DNA of 49,235 bases from JBHHYU01 sp046757725 (GCA_046757725.1 JBHHYU010000014.1:1-49235); one strand, 5' to 3'. Counted from the first letter of the stretch, positions 17,037 to 26,694 are shown. Notes: generated by a model not told the origin, from the letters alone. Made by a program: numbers and translations.

Positions 17037-17439
17037 GTTAGGTTACAAGTTCTCTTTCCCTCGACACGAATCCCCCCTGATATTGATGGGAATTTTTTAA
17101 GGTTGAGGCACCGAGAATCCAAAAATTGCCGAGGGGTCAATTATCCGCTTTTACGGCCGCTGAAAGATAGACAGCCCTCCCACGTCATGCTTTGGGTTAC
17201 GTGAAAAGACTCCCCTTTACATTCCTCTTCTCGTAAGCGTGCAGACTTTGTCAACTTAATCAACGACGTCGCCTCTTAGCCTCCCTCGCCATCGGGGCCA
17301 GTGATTTCACCCCCTGTTGCGTTACACCGCTGACTCAAGCCGCCTTTTTAGATCGTCTCGCCAATCCCGGTCCGCGTATTCTCCCTCGTCCAAGACTTGA
17401 AAACGGAATGTCTCGCCCTCAAAACCCTTCGCATCAGGG
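17037..17439. other. Gene-free stretch before the IS remnant
   Basis: About 400 bp with no recognisable gene or strong hairpin. It precedes the truncated IS110 element and may contain remnants of its insertion context. Confidence 0.3.
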
Positions 17440-17528
17440 CGATATGGGGTCAGGTAACATGAAAAAGGGGTCGAGCTCCAGTAGGATGGTGGTTATAGCG
17501 ACCATCAAACCTGAAAGGAGAAGACCCC

Positions 17529-17828
17529 ATGCTTTACGTCGGAATTGACTATCACAAGCGATACGCCCAGGTAAATGCCATTGATGAGAGTGGAAAAACC
17601 CAGGCTCACAGCAGACTGTCCAACGACCCAGACACCATGGAGAGCTTCTTTCGTTCTCTGAACGAGCCGTGCAAAGCCGTGTTGGAGGCCGGTTGGAACT
17701 GGGGTGTAATGTACGACTGGCTGGAGAGTATACAGAGCGTCGAGGAAGTTCAACTGGCCCACCCGTATCGCACTCGTGCCATCGCAGCGGCACAAGTAAA
17801 GACCCGGGTCGATATGGGGTCAGGTTGA
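17529..17828 (+). pseudogene. Truncated IS110-family transposase (N-terminal DEDD domain)
   Basis: 99 codons. MLYVGIDYHKRYAQVNAID is the start of the DEDD (RuvC-like) transposase of IS110 elements, with the first catalytic Asp in GIDYHK and the second acidic residue in VLEAGWNWG. The match runs through HPYRTRAIAAAQVKT and stops where KTDKIDA would follow; the last residues (RVDMGSG) are encoded by the 16-bp repeat. The C-terminal serine domain (transposase_20) is missing, so it cannot be active. Confidence 0.75.
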
Positions 17829-17838
17829 CCCCATATCG
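17810..17838. repeat. Perfect 13-bp inverted repeat, 3-base loop
   Basis: CGATATGGGGTCA / TGACCCCATATCG with GGT between. It marks the right edge of the IS110 remnant and contains the second copy of the 16-bp direct repeat. It could act as a transcription barrier or be a REP-like unit. Confidence 0.7.
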
Positions 17839-18050
17839 GAAGATGTGAGCGGATCGGAGGACCGATTCGTGGCTCGCAAGTTGTGCTCGTCACTTCTGGT
17901 CGTGTTTGTGATCGAACCGAGCTAACTAATCACTTATTTTACTCCGGAAGATTTGGACGTCAAATAGAAAAATGAAGAAGGCAATAGGGATTAGGTAATA
18001 GGAACAGGCATGAAGCGAGAGGCACCAGGCGGAAAGATGTTGTTTGCAGG

Positions 18051-18614
18051 TTAGGTATGAACCTTTCTTAATAATCCGTATCGGGCCGCTCGTTCGTTCG
18101 CCAAAAATCCTATCTTCCGTTTTTTTGGCTCTGATGGGGTCGTCAGCTGCCGGATGGCTTCGAAAATAACCTGGATCTGCTTGTCGTGCGTACCGAGCTT
18201 CCGTTCCAAGTCTGCTAGTTTCTGCGCCAGCTCCTTGCGGGTGGAAAGAAGCTGCCGCAGCTTGACAAAAGCTCGCATGATTTGAATATTCACATCAATC
18301 GCGCGGCCGCTATTCAAGACACTCGAAAGCATCGCTACTCCCTGCTCAGTAAAGGCATAAGGGAGATATTTTGGATGTCGTCCCCGGCCGTGTTTTAAGG
18401 TCGCGATTTGCGACCTTAAAGCCTCGTGCTCTTGCTGTGTCAGTTGAAACATGAAATCGGAGGGAAACCTTTTAACGTTTCTACGTACTTGTTCGTTCAA
18501 CCTCTTCACCGCAACACCATAAAGCTCTGCGAGATTCGCATCCAGCATGACCTTGTGGCCACGGATCAATAGTATGGACTGCTCGATTCACTCGCTTGGA
18601 ATTAGGCTGGTCAC
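18051..18614 (-). pseudogene. ORF6N-domain (KilA-N-like) gene with an early in-frame stop
   Basis: From GTG 18614 (preceded by GAGG) the frame reads VTSLIPSE, a TGA stop at 18588-18590, then IEQSILLIRGHKVMLDANLA and on without interruption to 18051. ORF6N proteins normally read LIPxERIERxILLIRGHKVM here, so the stop replaces an arginine codon (CGA to TGA). The rest is intact: KRLNEQVRRNVKRFPSDFMF, SQIATLKHGRGRHPKYLPYA, FTEQGVAMLSSVL, and a helical C-terminus. Translation could restart at TTG 18569 and give 172 aa lacking the first 15 residues. ORF6N proteins are phage-related DNA-binding proteins of unclear function. Confidence 0.75.
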
Positions 18615-18767
18615 AAAATTACCTCGAATAAAAAGCCCTGGCTGTGGAGACTCACTCCGGGCAACGGTCGGGACCTCAGATATGAACGGATCGGGAGACC
18701 GAGCCGAAAAGCCTTTCAACCGAGACCTCAGGCGAAGGCTCAAGGTCGGACCTTTTTTAACGGCTCA

Positions 18768-20372
18768 CTAATGGCTGTGTGTGTGGCCCCGGCCCCATTC
18801 GGTATGGCGAAAGATCAAGGATTTGATCACAACCGGGACTGCCTTGGCATCGGGAATCTCCTCGCCAATGTCAACAAAATCAAAATCCTTGAGATCGATC
18901 CCATCGATGGAAATGATCCCGGAACCAGGCAAAAGCTCCTTTTCAATAATGTTACCCACTAGTTTCGCGATATCGGCATCAAAGACCAAGACGAGTGGTT
19001 GGCCTTTGCCTATGTGTTCCTTCATCCCCGCAGCTACCCCTTCGGCCAGAGTTCGGATGAGAGGATAGGAAGGCCCCAGCTCCCAATGTATCGCTAGGGC
19101 CGCAGCCCGTTCGCCGTCGTGGATATCGAAACGTTGCAAGGCGTGCTCTACGGACTTTTTCACATCCGTCGGAGAAAGCGGCTCCCGCTGCAAGATCTGA
19201 GGGGTAACCACCTGCAGGTTCCTGAGAGGAAGCAAATCAGCATGCGAGAGAAAAATAGTGTTTCCACTAACCTGAACCGTGTATTGCGAAGCACCAATAA
19301 CGGTGGCCCGTATGCGTACTTCAGCCGCCTTTACAGTAAGACGCCCGGCTAAATTCACGGCCCGGTCCCTTACCCGACGGCCAAGATGGTTTCCCAAATC
19401 ACCTAGATCCCTTTTTTCAAAATCATAAATGTACTCGGAGACTCCGCCGGAGAAAATCACGGCATCAATACCTTCCTTAAAAGTGACTTCCGGTGTGAGC
19501 ATTAAACTTTCAGTCAAAGGAGAGAGGGGTCCTCGTTCCAGGACTTCGAAGAGACAGTCACAGAGTATCGTGGCCATCTTTTCCTTCTCATTTTCTGATA
19601 GGGAGCCTTCTAACGTTAAAGGAACTCCTGCTCTCTCTGCGATCTTGAGGCCTGCATCCTCAATGCGATTGATCTTCCCCGTCTCATCCAAAGCAACCAG
19701 TCGCGCCCCCACTTCCAACGCAGCGGTATCAATCACCGCTCCCCCCTTCACAATGGCAATCTTACTTGTACCCCCACCGACATCCACATTCATCACCGTA
19801 AAGTCCTTTCCCTCATTCAGGGTCATGGCCACCGCACCCGAGCCGTACGCTGAAAGGATAGCTTCCAAGTTATGCCCTGCCGTCGCACAGACGAACTTCC
19901 CGGCCTGAGCTGAAAAAAGTGCAGCGATAGCCTCGGCATTTTTCTTCTTTGCCGCCTCCCCGGTAACGATCACCGCTCCCGTATCAATACCTTTCGGCGC
20001 CAAACCAGCTTGGTGGTAGGCCTCATGAATAAACTCATCCAGCCTCTTTGTGTCAATGGTAGTCTTGTCCACATAGGGTGTAAGTAAAATAGGAGACTCA
20101 TACAGGATCTCTCGTTTGACGACGACAAAACGGCTCGAAAGAGCAATACCCTGGCGGCGCAAAATCAGGCGGGAAAAAATAAGATGAGAGGTGGAGGAAC
20201 CGATGTCGATCCCCACAGAAGTGAGGGATATACGCTCTGAGCGCCACATAGGATGTTCCTCATCCAACGGCATATTAGTGACATCCTCATGCTCCCAGTC
20301 ATGTCCCTCATGAAACCGCACTGTCTCATCAACTAGATTCAGCATCATTTCGTTTGTTCCCTCGATGTTCAT
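18768..20372 (-). CDS. eutA: EutA-type ethanolamine ammonia-lyase reactivating factor (orphan)
   Basis: 534 aa of the actin/Hsp70-like ATPase fold. Phosphate-1 motif VGIDIGSSTS at 53-62, phosphate-2 motif DVGGGTSK at 197-204, followed by FSGGVSEYIYDFEKRDLGDL. It matches the EutA family (PF06277), which swaps damaged cobalamin for fresh cofactor on ethanolamine ammonia-lyase. No EutB, EutC or other eut gene is in the window, so the client may be elsewhere or may be another B12 enzyme. The protein ends HTHSH. ATG 20372 is weakly supported; ATGs at 20348 and 20345 follow a GAGGG at a better distance. An extended -10 promoter lies upstream. Confidence 0.85.
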   Translation of the reverse strand: MNIEGTNEMMLNLVDETVRFHEGHDWEHEDVTNMPLDEEHPMWRSERISLTSVGIDIGSSTSHLIFSRLILRRQGIALSSRFVVVKREILYESPILLTPYVDKTTIDTKRLDEFIHEAYHQAGLAPKGIDTGAVIVTGEAAKKKNAEAIAALFSAQAGKFVCATAGHNLEAILSAYGSGAVAMTLNEGKDFTVMNVDVGGGTSKIAIVKGGAVIDTAALEVGARLVALDETGKINRIEDAGLKIAERAGVPLTLEGSLSENEKEKMATILCDCLFEVLERGPLSPLTESLMLTPEVTFKEGIDAVIFSGGVSEYIYDFEKRDLGDLGNHLGRRVRDRAVNLAGRLTVKAAEVRIRATVIGASQYTVQVSGNTIFLSHADLLPLRNLQVVTPQILQREPLSPTDVKKSVEHALQRFDIHDGERAAALAIHWELGPSYPLIRTLAEGVAAGMKEHIGKGQPLVLVFDADIAKLVGNIIEKELLPGSGIISIDGIDLKDFDFVDIGEEIPDAKAVPVVIKSLIFRHTEWGRGHTHSH

Positions 20373-20405
20373 TTACTGTTTCGCCACGCCCAATAAGAGT
20401 TTGAT

Positions 20406-20414
20406 ATCATAACA
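20406..20414 (-). promoter_or_regulatory. Extended -10 element upstream of eutA
   Basis: The minus strand reads TGT-TATGAT, an extended -10 with five of six consensus bases, about 27 bases plus the start-site offset before the ATG at 20372. No good -35 box is seen. Confidence 0.35.
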
Positions 20415-20549
20415 TAGACGCACTTGCCACTCCTGTATTCTCACCTTGTGACGATGATCAAACGGGTAGAGCACTGGAAACACAATCATAACCCGATGCC
20501 CACCCGTCATGCCGGAAAGGTTAAAAACCAGGTTGATCCTGAGCAATGA

Positions 20550-20578
20550 TGGACAATCAAATACTTCAATAGTAAAAT
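20550..20578 (+). promoter_or_regulatory. Sigma70-type promoter for the DUF4175-MoxR operon
   Basis: TGGACA (20550-20555), 17-bp spacer, TAAAAT (20573-20578); each box matches five of six consensus bases. The expected start is about 12 bases before the ATG at 20597, so the leader would be very short. Confidence 0.5.
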
Positions 20579-20596
20579 GCTGTTGGCTGATAGACC

Positions 20597-23500
20597 ATGG
20601 GCCAGGAAGATTACAAAGAACTCTTTTCTTTCCTGGGGCGATTCACCCGTCGCCTTAGAGTTCTCAAGGGCATAGAGGGACTCTGCCTGATCGGTATATG
20701 TCTTTTTCTACTCTTCTCTCTCGGCCTTGGCATCCAAGAGGTCAAAGCCTTTTTTCCCTATGCCCCCATGGCATACAGTCTTTTTGCGGTCATTCTTCTG
20801 ACCCTCCTGACCGGCTGGACCCTTTTCCAATGTGGCCGACGGGTCCCCAGGGAATCCGCCGCTTTTTATATTGAGAAGAAATGTCCTCATCTCAGGAACA
20901 ACATCATTAACTCTCTGCAGCTCTACCCGCAAGTCACCGATGAAAATCAGCCCCGTGGGATCTCCGCCTCGCTGGTTTTGGCGTTGCTGCGAACCACACG
21001 AAAACAGCTCCAGGTTCTCAACGTCAACGATCTGATCGATACACAACGCATCCGGACGGAGGTGCGCCTTTTAGGAATCCTGTTCATCCCGGTCCTTGCC
21101 GTAGTCCTTTTTAACCCGTCCTCAGTGAGTGATACCTTCAGTCTGTTGACCGATCCTCTAAAGGGCCTTCCGCCATCCGAGACACGGATTGATGTCACAC
21201 CGAAAGGCATTCGTCTCGCCCGCGGTTCTGCAGTTACCATCCATGCCACAGCCTCGGGCGCCATTCCGAATACTTTGGATCTCATCCTGTGGCCCGAAGG
21301 CAAAGAACAACAGCAAACCTTCCGTGAAGAAAAGGTTCAGATGGAGGGAACGGGAGGCGGAAGATTTTCCGCTACGATCCGGGATCTCCAAAGAAGTCTC
21401 CGATATCGTGTTGCCGCTGGATCTTTTACTTCTGCGAGCTATACCATTGAGGCGGTAGACCCGCCCAAAATCGGTAATCTGAAAGTTACCCTTTACCCGC
21501 CCTATTACACGGGTCTCCCGAAGCAAACACTTGAGGGGGGAAACATCGAAGGGATCAAAGGCTCGACGATTCGCCTCGAAGCCATGAGCACGAAAGAGCT
21601 GGCTAAAGCGAAGATCCTTCTGGGCAAAGGTACAACGGTCCCATTAAAAATCGAGGGGAAGAACCTCAGCGGAAAACTCGTCTTGTTTGAGCCGGAAAGG
21701 TATCAGATCCTGGCAGAAGACCCATTGGGCTTTCGCAATAATCCGATCACCTATGAGTTCAGGCTCCGGCCGGACGGTTTCCCTACCATTGAACTACTAA
21801 AACCGACGGAAGACCTTGAGATCAACGGAGACGAAACCCTGCCGCTGGAATTCAGGGCCAAAGATGATTTTGGTATACAGGAGGTTTCCCTGACCTTCAG
21901 AGTGGGCGATAGAGAGGAAAAGCTCCCTGTTGAGAAGGAAAGGAAGAAAAGCGTGATCCTGCGCAACCGATTCGACTGGGATCTGGAAAAATTGGGATTG
22001 CGAGAAGGCGACGAATTAATCTACCACCTGGATGTCCTGGATAATGATACTGTCTCCGGTCCTAAACTCGGCTCCTCACGGGTTTTGAGATTGCGACTGA
22101 AAAATCTCAGGGGGAAGCATAGACGGATCGCAGAAACAATTCGTGACCTCTCGGGCCGTATGGTGGATCTTTTGGGTGATCATCTGGAGACGGCTCCCGC
22201 CGACGATAAGGAACCGCTACACCAGGAAAAAACTGGCGACAGGAACTTTCACCAAAAGCTCGAAGACATGTTGAAGAGCGTCGAAGAAGTGATGCAACGG
22301 ACGGAGAAGGACCGCCTGACTGATTTTGCCACGTGGTCGGACCTCGAGGCGCTTAAACGCAACCTCCAATTCACCAAAGAAAACCTGTTAAAGAAACAAG
22401 AGCAGGCCTCCTCCTTGCAGGAAAAAACCGTACTGCACGATGAGATCTCCTCGGAGCTCGAAAGGATGTCTATGCTCTCCGAGGAGATCAGCAAAAGACT
22501 TAAGGCCCAAGAGGTCGCTTCTACGGCAGAGGACCTTATGAAAAGTCAAGAGCGGCTTCTGGACTCCCTCGACAGACTGAAGAGCGGCGACAAGAAGCTG
22601 GATGTCGTCCTTAAGGAGATTTCCAACCTGGCAAAACTCCTTGCCTCACTCCAGCAGTCCCTCTCTCAGCTCACCTCTCGTCTTCCTGAGGAATTCATCA
22701 ACAGTGATGCCATCCGAGGACTCGGTTTGCGTGACATGTTGTCGGCCTTGGAACGAATCCGAAAGAAGCTCCAGGCAGGAGACATTGAGGGGGCCATGCA
22801 ACTGGCACGCGAATTCTTCAACCAATTGGCTTCTATGGTCGCTGCCCTTCGTAACGCCCAACAGTCGGCAATGTCCACTACCATGGGAAGGGTTCAAGGA
22901 GAGATGCTCCGATCCACCAGCGAGTTGCAACAAATCGCGCGCGAACAGCAAGAAATTCTCCTGGAAACTGAAGGAACCAAGAAAAAAAGGCGCGGAAGAA
23001 GTAAAAAAATTCTCAAGGAAAAGATCGATGCATTCGAGGCCAAAGCTCAAGAGGAGCTATCCCATTTGGGCGAGCTTTTTTTAGATGAAGAAGAGGAAAG
23101 CGAATCAGGCGAAGGGCAACCTCGGGAGCAACTGAACGAGGCAGTGATTCATAACCTGCTCAAGAATATGATCGCTCAGCTCCTCAAAAAGAACTTCTCT
23201 GGCTTCGGCGAGATCATGGAAAAGACCCAAAAAGAGTTGGGAAAAAAACACCGTCCTGAACAGGGAGCAAAGACCGCGCGGGCGGAGACCGGTCTTGACA
23301 GTATCAAGGCAGACCTGGCAGCCCTGTTACAGAAATCCCCCGTGGCTCTGACCGAGGAGGAGAAAAAGAAATTGCGCGACCTTTCATACAGGGAAAAAAC
23401 CCTTAAAAAACGAACGAAGGACCTCCACGAAAAACTGAAGACCCTGTTTCAGCTTTTTCCATCGCTTGACCCAAAAATCACAAGGAATATTCAAGCGGCT

Positions 23501-23920
23501 GGGCGCTCCATGGGGAAGGCACAAAATCATCTGAGCGATCTCGATGCGGAAGCTGCGCTCCCTCTGGAACGGGAAGCCCTGGATCGTCTTTCCCAATCCC
23601 AGCAGCAGATGCAGAACTCCATGGCCCAGCTTGCGCAGCGCGGGCAGCTTGGGCGCCTGCCGGTTACTTATCTCTTCCGTAGAGGCCGCTTTCTTCCGTC
23701 GGGAAGGCTTATTCCGCTACCCGGCATGGCTCAGTTCCCTGACTTTGACACAGAAGGAGGGATCACCGGATTCGACACCGAGAAATTCCCTCTTCCAGGC
23801 AAGGACGCCTATAAAGCGCCGCGTCGTTTCCGAGAAGAAATCCTGGAGTCCTTGAAACAGGGAGTTCCTGCCCAGATGAAAGAACAGATCGAGAGCTATT
23901 TTAAGAATCTGTCCGACTAA
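20597..23920 (+). CDS. DUF4175-like large membrane coiled-coil protein
   Basis: 1107 aa. Two membrane helices lie at the N-terminus (about residues 24-45 and 58-75) and one near 155-172. Then comes an extracytoplasmic region with Ig-like strands (RIDVTPKGIRLARGSAVTIH, NLKVTLYPPYYTG) from about 190 to 500. A long charged, glutamine-rich coiled coil runs from about 520 to 1040 (LERMSMLSEEISKRLKAQ and similar), with a proline-rich end. This layout fits the DUF4175 family, found at the head of MoxR/VWA operons. It is probably a structural scaffold in the envelope. First gene of the operon; the next start is 13 bases after its stop. Confidence 0.75.
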   Translation: MGQEDYKELFSFLGRFTRRLRVLKGIEGLCLIGICLFLLFSLGLGIQEVKAFFPYAPMAYSLFAVILLTLLTGWTLFQCGRRVPRESAAFYIEKKCPHLRNNIINSLQLYPQVTDENQPRGISASLVLALLRTTRKQLQVLNVNDLIDTQRIRTEVRLLGILFIPVLAVVLFNPSSVSDTFSLLTDPLKGLPPSETRIDVTPKGIRLARGSAVTIHATASGAIPNTLDLILWPEGKEQQQTFREEKVQMEGTGGGRFSATIRDLQRSLRYRVAAGSFTSASYTIEAVDPPKIGNLKVTLYPPYYTGLPKQTLEGGNIEGIKGSTIRLEAMSTKELAKAKILLGKGTTVPLKIEGKNLSGKLVLFEPERYQILAEDPLGFRNNPITYEFRLRPDGFPTIELLKPTEDLEINGDETLPLEFRAKDDFGIQEVSLTFRVGDREEKLPVEKERKKSVILRNRFDWDLEKLGLREGDELIYHLDVLDNDTVSGPKLGSSRVLRLRLKNLRGKHRRIAETIRDLSGRMVDLLGDHLETAPADDKEPLHQEKTGDRNFHQKLEDMLKSVEEVMQRTEKDRLTDFATWSDLEALKRNLQFTKENLLKKQEQASSLQEKTVLHDEISSELERMSMLSEEISKRLKAQEVASTAEDLMKSQERLLDSLDRLKSGDKKLDVVLKEISNLAKLLASLQQSLSQLTSRLPEEFINSDAIRGLGLRDMLSALERIRKKLQAGDIEGAMQLAREFFNQLASMVAALRNAQQSAMSTTMGRVQGEMLRSTSELQQIAREQQEILLETEGTKKKRRGRSKKILKEKIDAFEAKAQEELSHLGELFLDEEEESESGEGQPREQLNEAVIHNLLKNMIAQLLKKNFSGFGEIMEKTQKELGKKHRPEQGAKTARAETGLDSIKADLAALLQKSPVALTEEEKKKLRDLSYREKTLKKRTKDLHEKLKTLFQLFPSLDPKITRNIQAAGRSMGKAQNHLSDLDAEAALPLEREALDRLSQSQQQMQNSMAQLAQRGQLGRLPVTYLFRRGRFLPSGRLIPLPGMAQFPDFDTEGGITGFDTEKFPLPGKDAYKAPRRFREEILESLKQGVPAQMKEQIESYFKNLSD

Positions 23921-23933
23921 ACAGGGTAGCCAA

Positions 23934-25559
23934 TTGAGAAGTCGGTATACAAAAGTTCATTTCTTGAAGCAAAAGAGATTTTTACTTCTATCTCTTCTTT
24001 TCCTCATAGGCGTAACGCCTCCCGCCTTTTCGGCGGAGATCCCCTTTCTTGTCAAAGAGGGACAGGAACACCTGGACGCATGGCACATACCTCAGGCGAG
24101 TGAGATCGCCACTCGACTAGTCCGTGAACATCCCAAGTCCGCTAAAGCCCTCGACCTCAATGGGCAGGTCAAGTTCTATCAGGGCCGTTATGCCGAATCC
24201 CTTCACTTCCTGGAGCAGGCCTTGGCTATTGATGTCACGGACAAGCGGCGCCAGGCCTTTCGCCTGTTCATTCAACGGACCCATGATACGGCAAAAACAT
24301 TCAAGCACTTTGAGAGTCCCCATTTCACTCTCTACCTGGACAATAAGAAGGACGGAATCCTGGTGCCGTATGCCTTGGACACTCTGGAGAAAAGCTATCA
24401 GGCCGTCGGGCAAGCCTTAGGCTATTTTCCCCAGGAAAAAGTGCGCGTGGAGATCGCCCCGGATGCACCTTCCTTCAATGCCATTTCTACACTCTCACTC
24501 AGGGACATCGAGGAGACTGGTGCGGTAGGGATCTGTAAATTTAATAAGATCATGACTATTTCCCCTCGTTCCCTTATACAAGGCTACCGCTGGCTCGACT
24601 CGCTGAGCCATGAGTATCTCCACTTTGTGATTGTCGCCCTCACCGACAACAAGGCACCCATCTGGCTTCACGAAGGCATGGCCAGATTTTACGAGACCCG
24701 CTGGCGGAAGACAAAAGCACCAAGGGAAAAAGAAGACTATCTTACGCCCCCCAACGAGACTCTCTTGGCCCAGGCATCGAACGAAAACAAATTTGTGGCC
24801 TTTAAAAAAATGGAACCTTCGCTGATCAGTCTGGAAACGCCCGAGGAGGTCCAACTCGCCTATGCTGAAGCAGCCTCCGCCATCGATTTCATGATCGATC
24901 GTAAAGGCCAGGATGGTATCCGTGCGCTTTTATCAGAAGTTGGAAAAAGCCCAACCCCGGAGGCCATCGAAACAGTCCTCGGAATTTCTTTCGACACCTT
25001 TGAAAGCCAATGGAAGGAATACCTTAAAAGAAAAGGGCTCCGGGAGATTGAAGGCAGTAGAGTACGTAAACTGAAAATCAAGAAGAATCAACAAGAAGAC
25101 AGGGAGACAGTGGAACTGAAAGAAATTCAGTCTATCGTCGCACGCAATCGGACCCATTTGGGAGACCGGCTTCGGGAAAGAGGAAAGAGGGTCGCTGCGG
25201 TCGCCGAATACCGGCGTGCCTTGAAGGCGAGTCCCCATTCCACTATTGTCCTTGGGAAGCTTGCGCGGGTTCTCATTGGCATGCGAAAGTACCAAGACGC
25301 GCTTCCCCATCTCAAAAAGGCATTGGCGTTAAACCCGGACCATGTCAGCACCTATATTCAGCTGGGGCGGCTCTACCAGGCCAGAGGGAATTATTCTGAC
25401 GCCAGAGATGTTTTAGAGGAAGCCATCCAGATTAATCCCTTTGATCCGGCTATCTACTTCCATCTTCATAAAACCTACGTGAGGTTGGGGAAGCAGGATC
25501 AGGCCAAGAAATCCAGGGAAACCCTGAAATGGCTTATGACACACAAGGGAAACCGATGA
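23934..25559 (+). CDS. Exported TPR protein with gluzincin (peptidase MA-like) domain
   Basis: 541 aa starting with TTG. Signal peptide with basic start (KQKR) and hydrophobic core, cut near FSAEIP. N-terminal TPR-like helices to about residue 110; then a zinc-peptidase-like domain with HEYLH at 226-230 and a third ligand candidate E247 in WLHEGMARFYE (HExxH plus downstream Glu, gluzincin pattern). At the C-terminus are TPRs (ALPHLKKALALNPDHVSTY, ARDVLEEAIQINPFDPAIY). The catalytic residues are intact, so it may be an active periplasmic protease. Its end overlaps the start of the MoxR gene (ATGA at 25556). Confidence 0.8.
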   Translation: MRSRYTKVHFLKQKRFLLLSLLFLIGVTPPAFSAEIPFLVKEGQEHLDAWHIPQASEIATRLVREHPKSAKALDLNGQVKFYQGRYAESLHFLEQALAIDVTDKRRQAFRLFIQRTHDTAKTFKHFESPHFTLYLDNKKDGILVPYALDTLEKSYQAVGQALGYFPQEKVRVEIAPDAPSFNAISTLSLRDIEETGAVGICKFNKIMTISPRSLIQGYRWLDSLSHEYLHFVIVALTDNKAPIWLHEGMARFYETRWRKTKAPREKEDYLTPPNETLLAQASNENKFVAFKKMEPSLISLETPEEVQLAYAEAASAIDFMIDRKGQDGIRALLSEVGKSPTPEAIETVLGISFDTFESQWKEYLKRKGLREIEGSRVRKLKIKKNQQEDRETVELKEIQSIVARNRTHLGDRLRERGKRVAAVAEYRRALKASPHSTIVLGKLARVLIGMRKYQDALPHLKKALALNPDHVSTYIQLGRLYQARGNYSDARDVLEEAIQINPFDPAIYFHLHKTYVRLGKQDQAKKSRETLKWLMTHKGNR

Positions 25560-26602
25560 AAGAGGTCAACCAGATGGAATCTGTCGAGATCAGGGAGCAA
25601 GAGATCGCGGAGATTGAAGAATTCGCGACCAAAAGAGATACGATGTTAAGGGAGCTCGGCAAGGTCATTGTGGGGCAGGAAAAAGTGATCGAAGAGGTTT
25701 TATTAGCCCTTTTCTCAAAAGGACACTGTCTCCTTGTTGGGGTACCTGGCCTAGCCAAAACGTTACTGATCAGTACTCTGGCTCAGATCCTAGACCTGGA
25801 TTTCAACCGGATTCAGTTCACCCCGGATCTCATGCCCTCCGACATTACCGGGACCGACATTCTGGAGGAAGATACCGCCACCGGTAAAAGAAAATTTCAA
25901 TTCCTCAAAGGCCCGATCTTTACCAACATTCTCCTGGCGGATGAAATCAACCGCACGCCTCCTAAGACCCAGGCGGCACTACTTCAATCCATGCAAGAAT
26001 ACAAGGTCACTGCCGGCGGAACAACCTATCCCCTCAACCTCCCTTTCTTCGTTTTGGCAACCCAAAATCCCATCGAGCAGGAGGGCACCTATCCGCTGCC
26101 GGAGGCTCAGCTCGACCGTTTTATGCTCAATATTGAAATCCAATATCCCTCCTTCGACGACGAAGTCCGGATTGTCGAACAGACCACATCGATCGACAAA
26201 CCCATGCCAAAAAAAGTCCTGAACGCGGCCGCGATCCTCCGCTTTCAAGAATTGGTCCGGCGAGTCCCCGCGTCTCCGTTTGTTGCCAGCTACGCTGTAT
26301 CCCTGAGCCAGAAATCCCGCCCGCAGACTCCAGGGGCACCTAAGTTTATCCAGGACTACGTAGAATGGGGGGGAGGCCCGCGGGCCTCCCAATATATGAT
26401 CCTAGGTGCTAAAGCAAGGACCATTCTCCAAGGACGCTATGCGGTATCGGTCGAGGATATCCAGGCCCTGGCCCCCTCAGTGCTTCGCCATCGCATCATC
26501 CCCAACTTCAAAGCCCAGGCCGAAGGACTTTCCTCACCGGACATCATCTCCCGCCTTATGAGCGAGGTCAAACCCTCGGTGGACGGCAAAGAACCCGGAT
26601 AA
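25556..26602 (+). CDS. MoxR-family AAA+ ATPase
   Basis: 348 aa. Walker A GVPGLAKT (62-69 from this start), Walker B ILLADE (125-130) followed by INRTPPKTQAALLQSMQE, and sensor-1 VLATQNPIEQEGTYPLPEAQ. The ATG at 25556 overlaps the stop of the TPR-peptidase gene and has AAGGGA five bases upstream; an in-frame ATG at 25529 lies inside that gene. MoxR ATPases act as chaperones on VWA-domain proteins, and three such proteins follow in this operon (27665, 28562, 31453). Confidence 0.95.
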   Translation: MKEVNQMESVEIREQEIAEIEEFATKRDTMLRELGKVIVGQEKVIEEVLLALFSKGHCLLVGVPGLAKTLLISTLAQILDLDFNRIQFTPDLMPSDITGTDILEEDTATGKRKFQFLKGPIFTNILLADEINRTPPKTQAALLQSMQEYKVTAGGTTYPLNLPFFVLATQNPIEQEGTYPLPEAQLDRFMLNIEIQYPSFDDEVRIVEQTTSIDKPMPKKVLNAAAILRFQELVRRVPASPFVASYAVSLSQKSRPQTPGAPKFIQDYVEWGGGPRASQYMILGAKARTILQGRYAVSVEDIQALAPSVLRHRIIPNFKAQAEGLSSPDIISRLMSEVKPSVDGKEPG

Positions 26603-26694
26603 TTATTTTTGCACCATTTTTTCACAATAATCGTTGGCCGCTGATGTGCAAGGATAATTGCGGGCAGAAGGTCACAGAGGCGGTATAAACAGGC

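Larger units (their letters stand above)
17440..17838 (+). mobile_element. Remnant of an IS110-type element bracketed by a 16-bp repeat
   Basis: A 16-bp sequence CGATATGGGGTCAGGT occurs at 17440-17455 and again at 17810-17825 in the same orientation. Between them lie a leader, an SD (AAAGGAG) and the first part of an IS110-type transposase that ends exactly where the second copy begins. The second copy forms one arm of a perfect 13-bp hairpin (17810-17838). This could be an internally deleted element or a fragment trapped between REP-like units. Confidence 0.55.

Noticed and set aside
17950..18050. Short direct repeats (AATAGG-type) near the IS remnant
   Set aside because: Too short and irregular for a CRISPR or a defined tandem repeat.
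25529..25555. Earlier MoxR start
   Set aside because: ATG 25556 overlaps the upstream stop and has a good SD; the earlier ATG lies inside the preceding gene.
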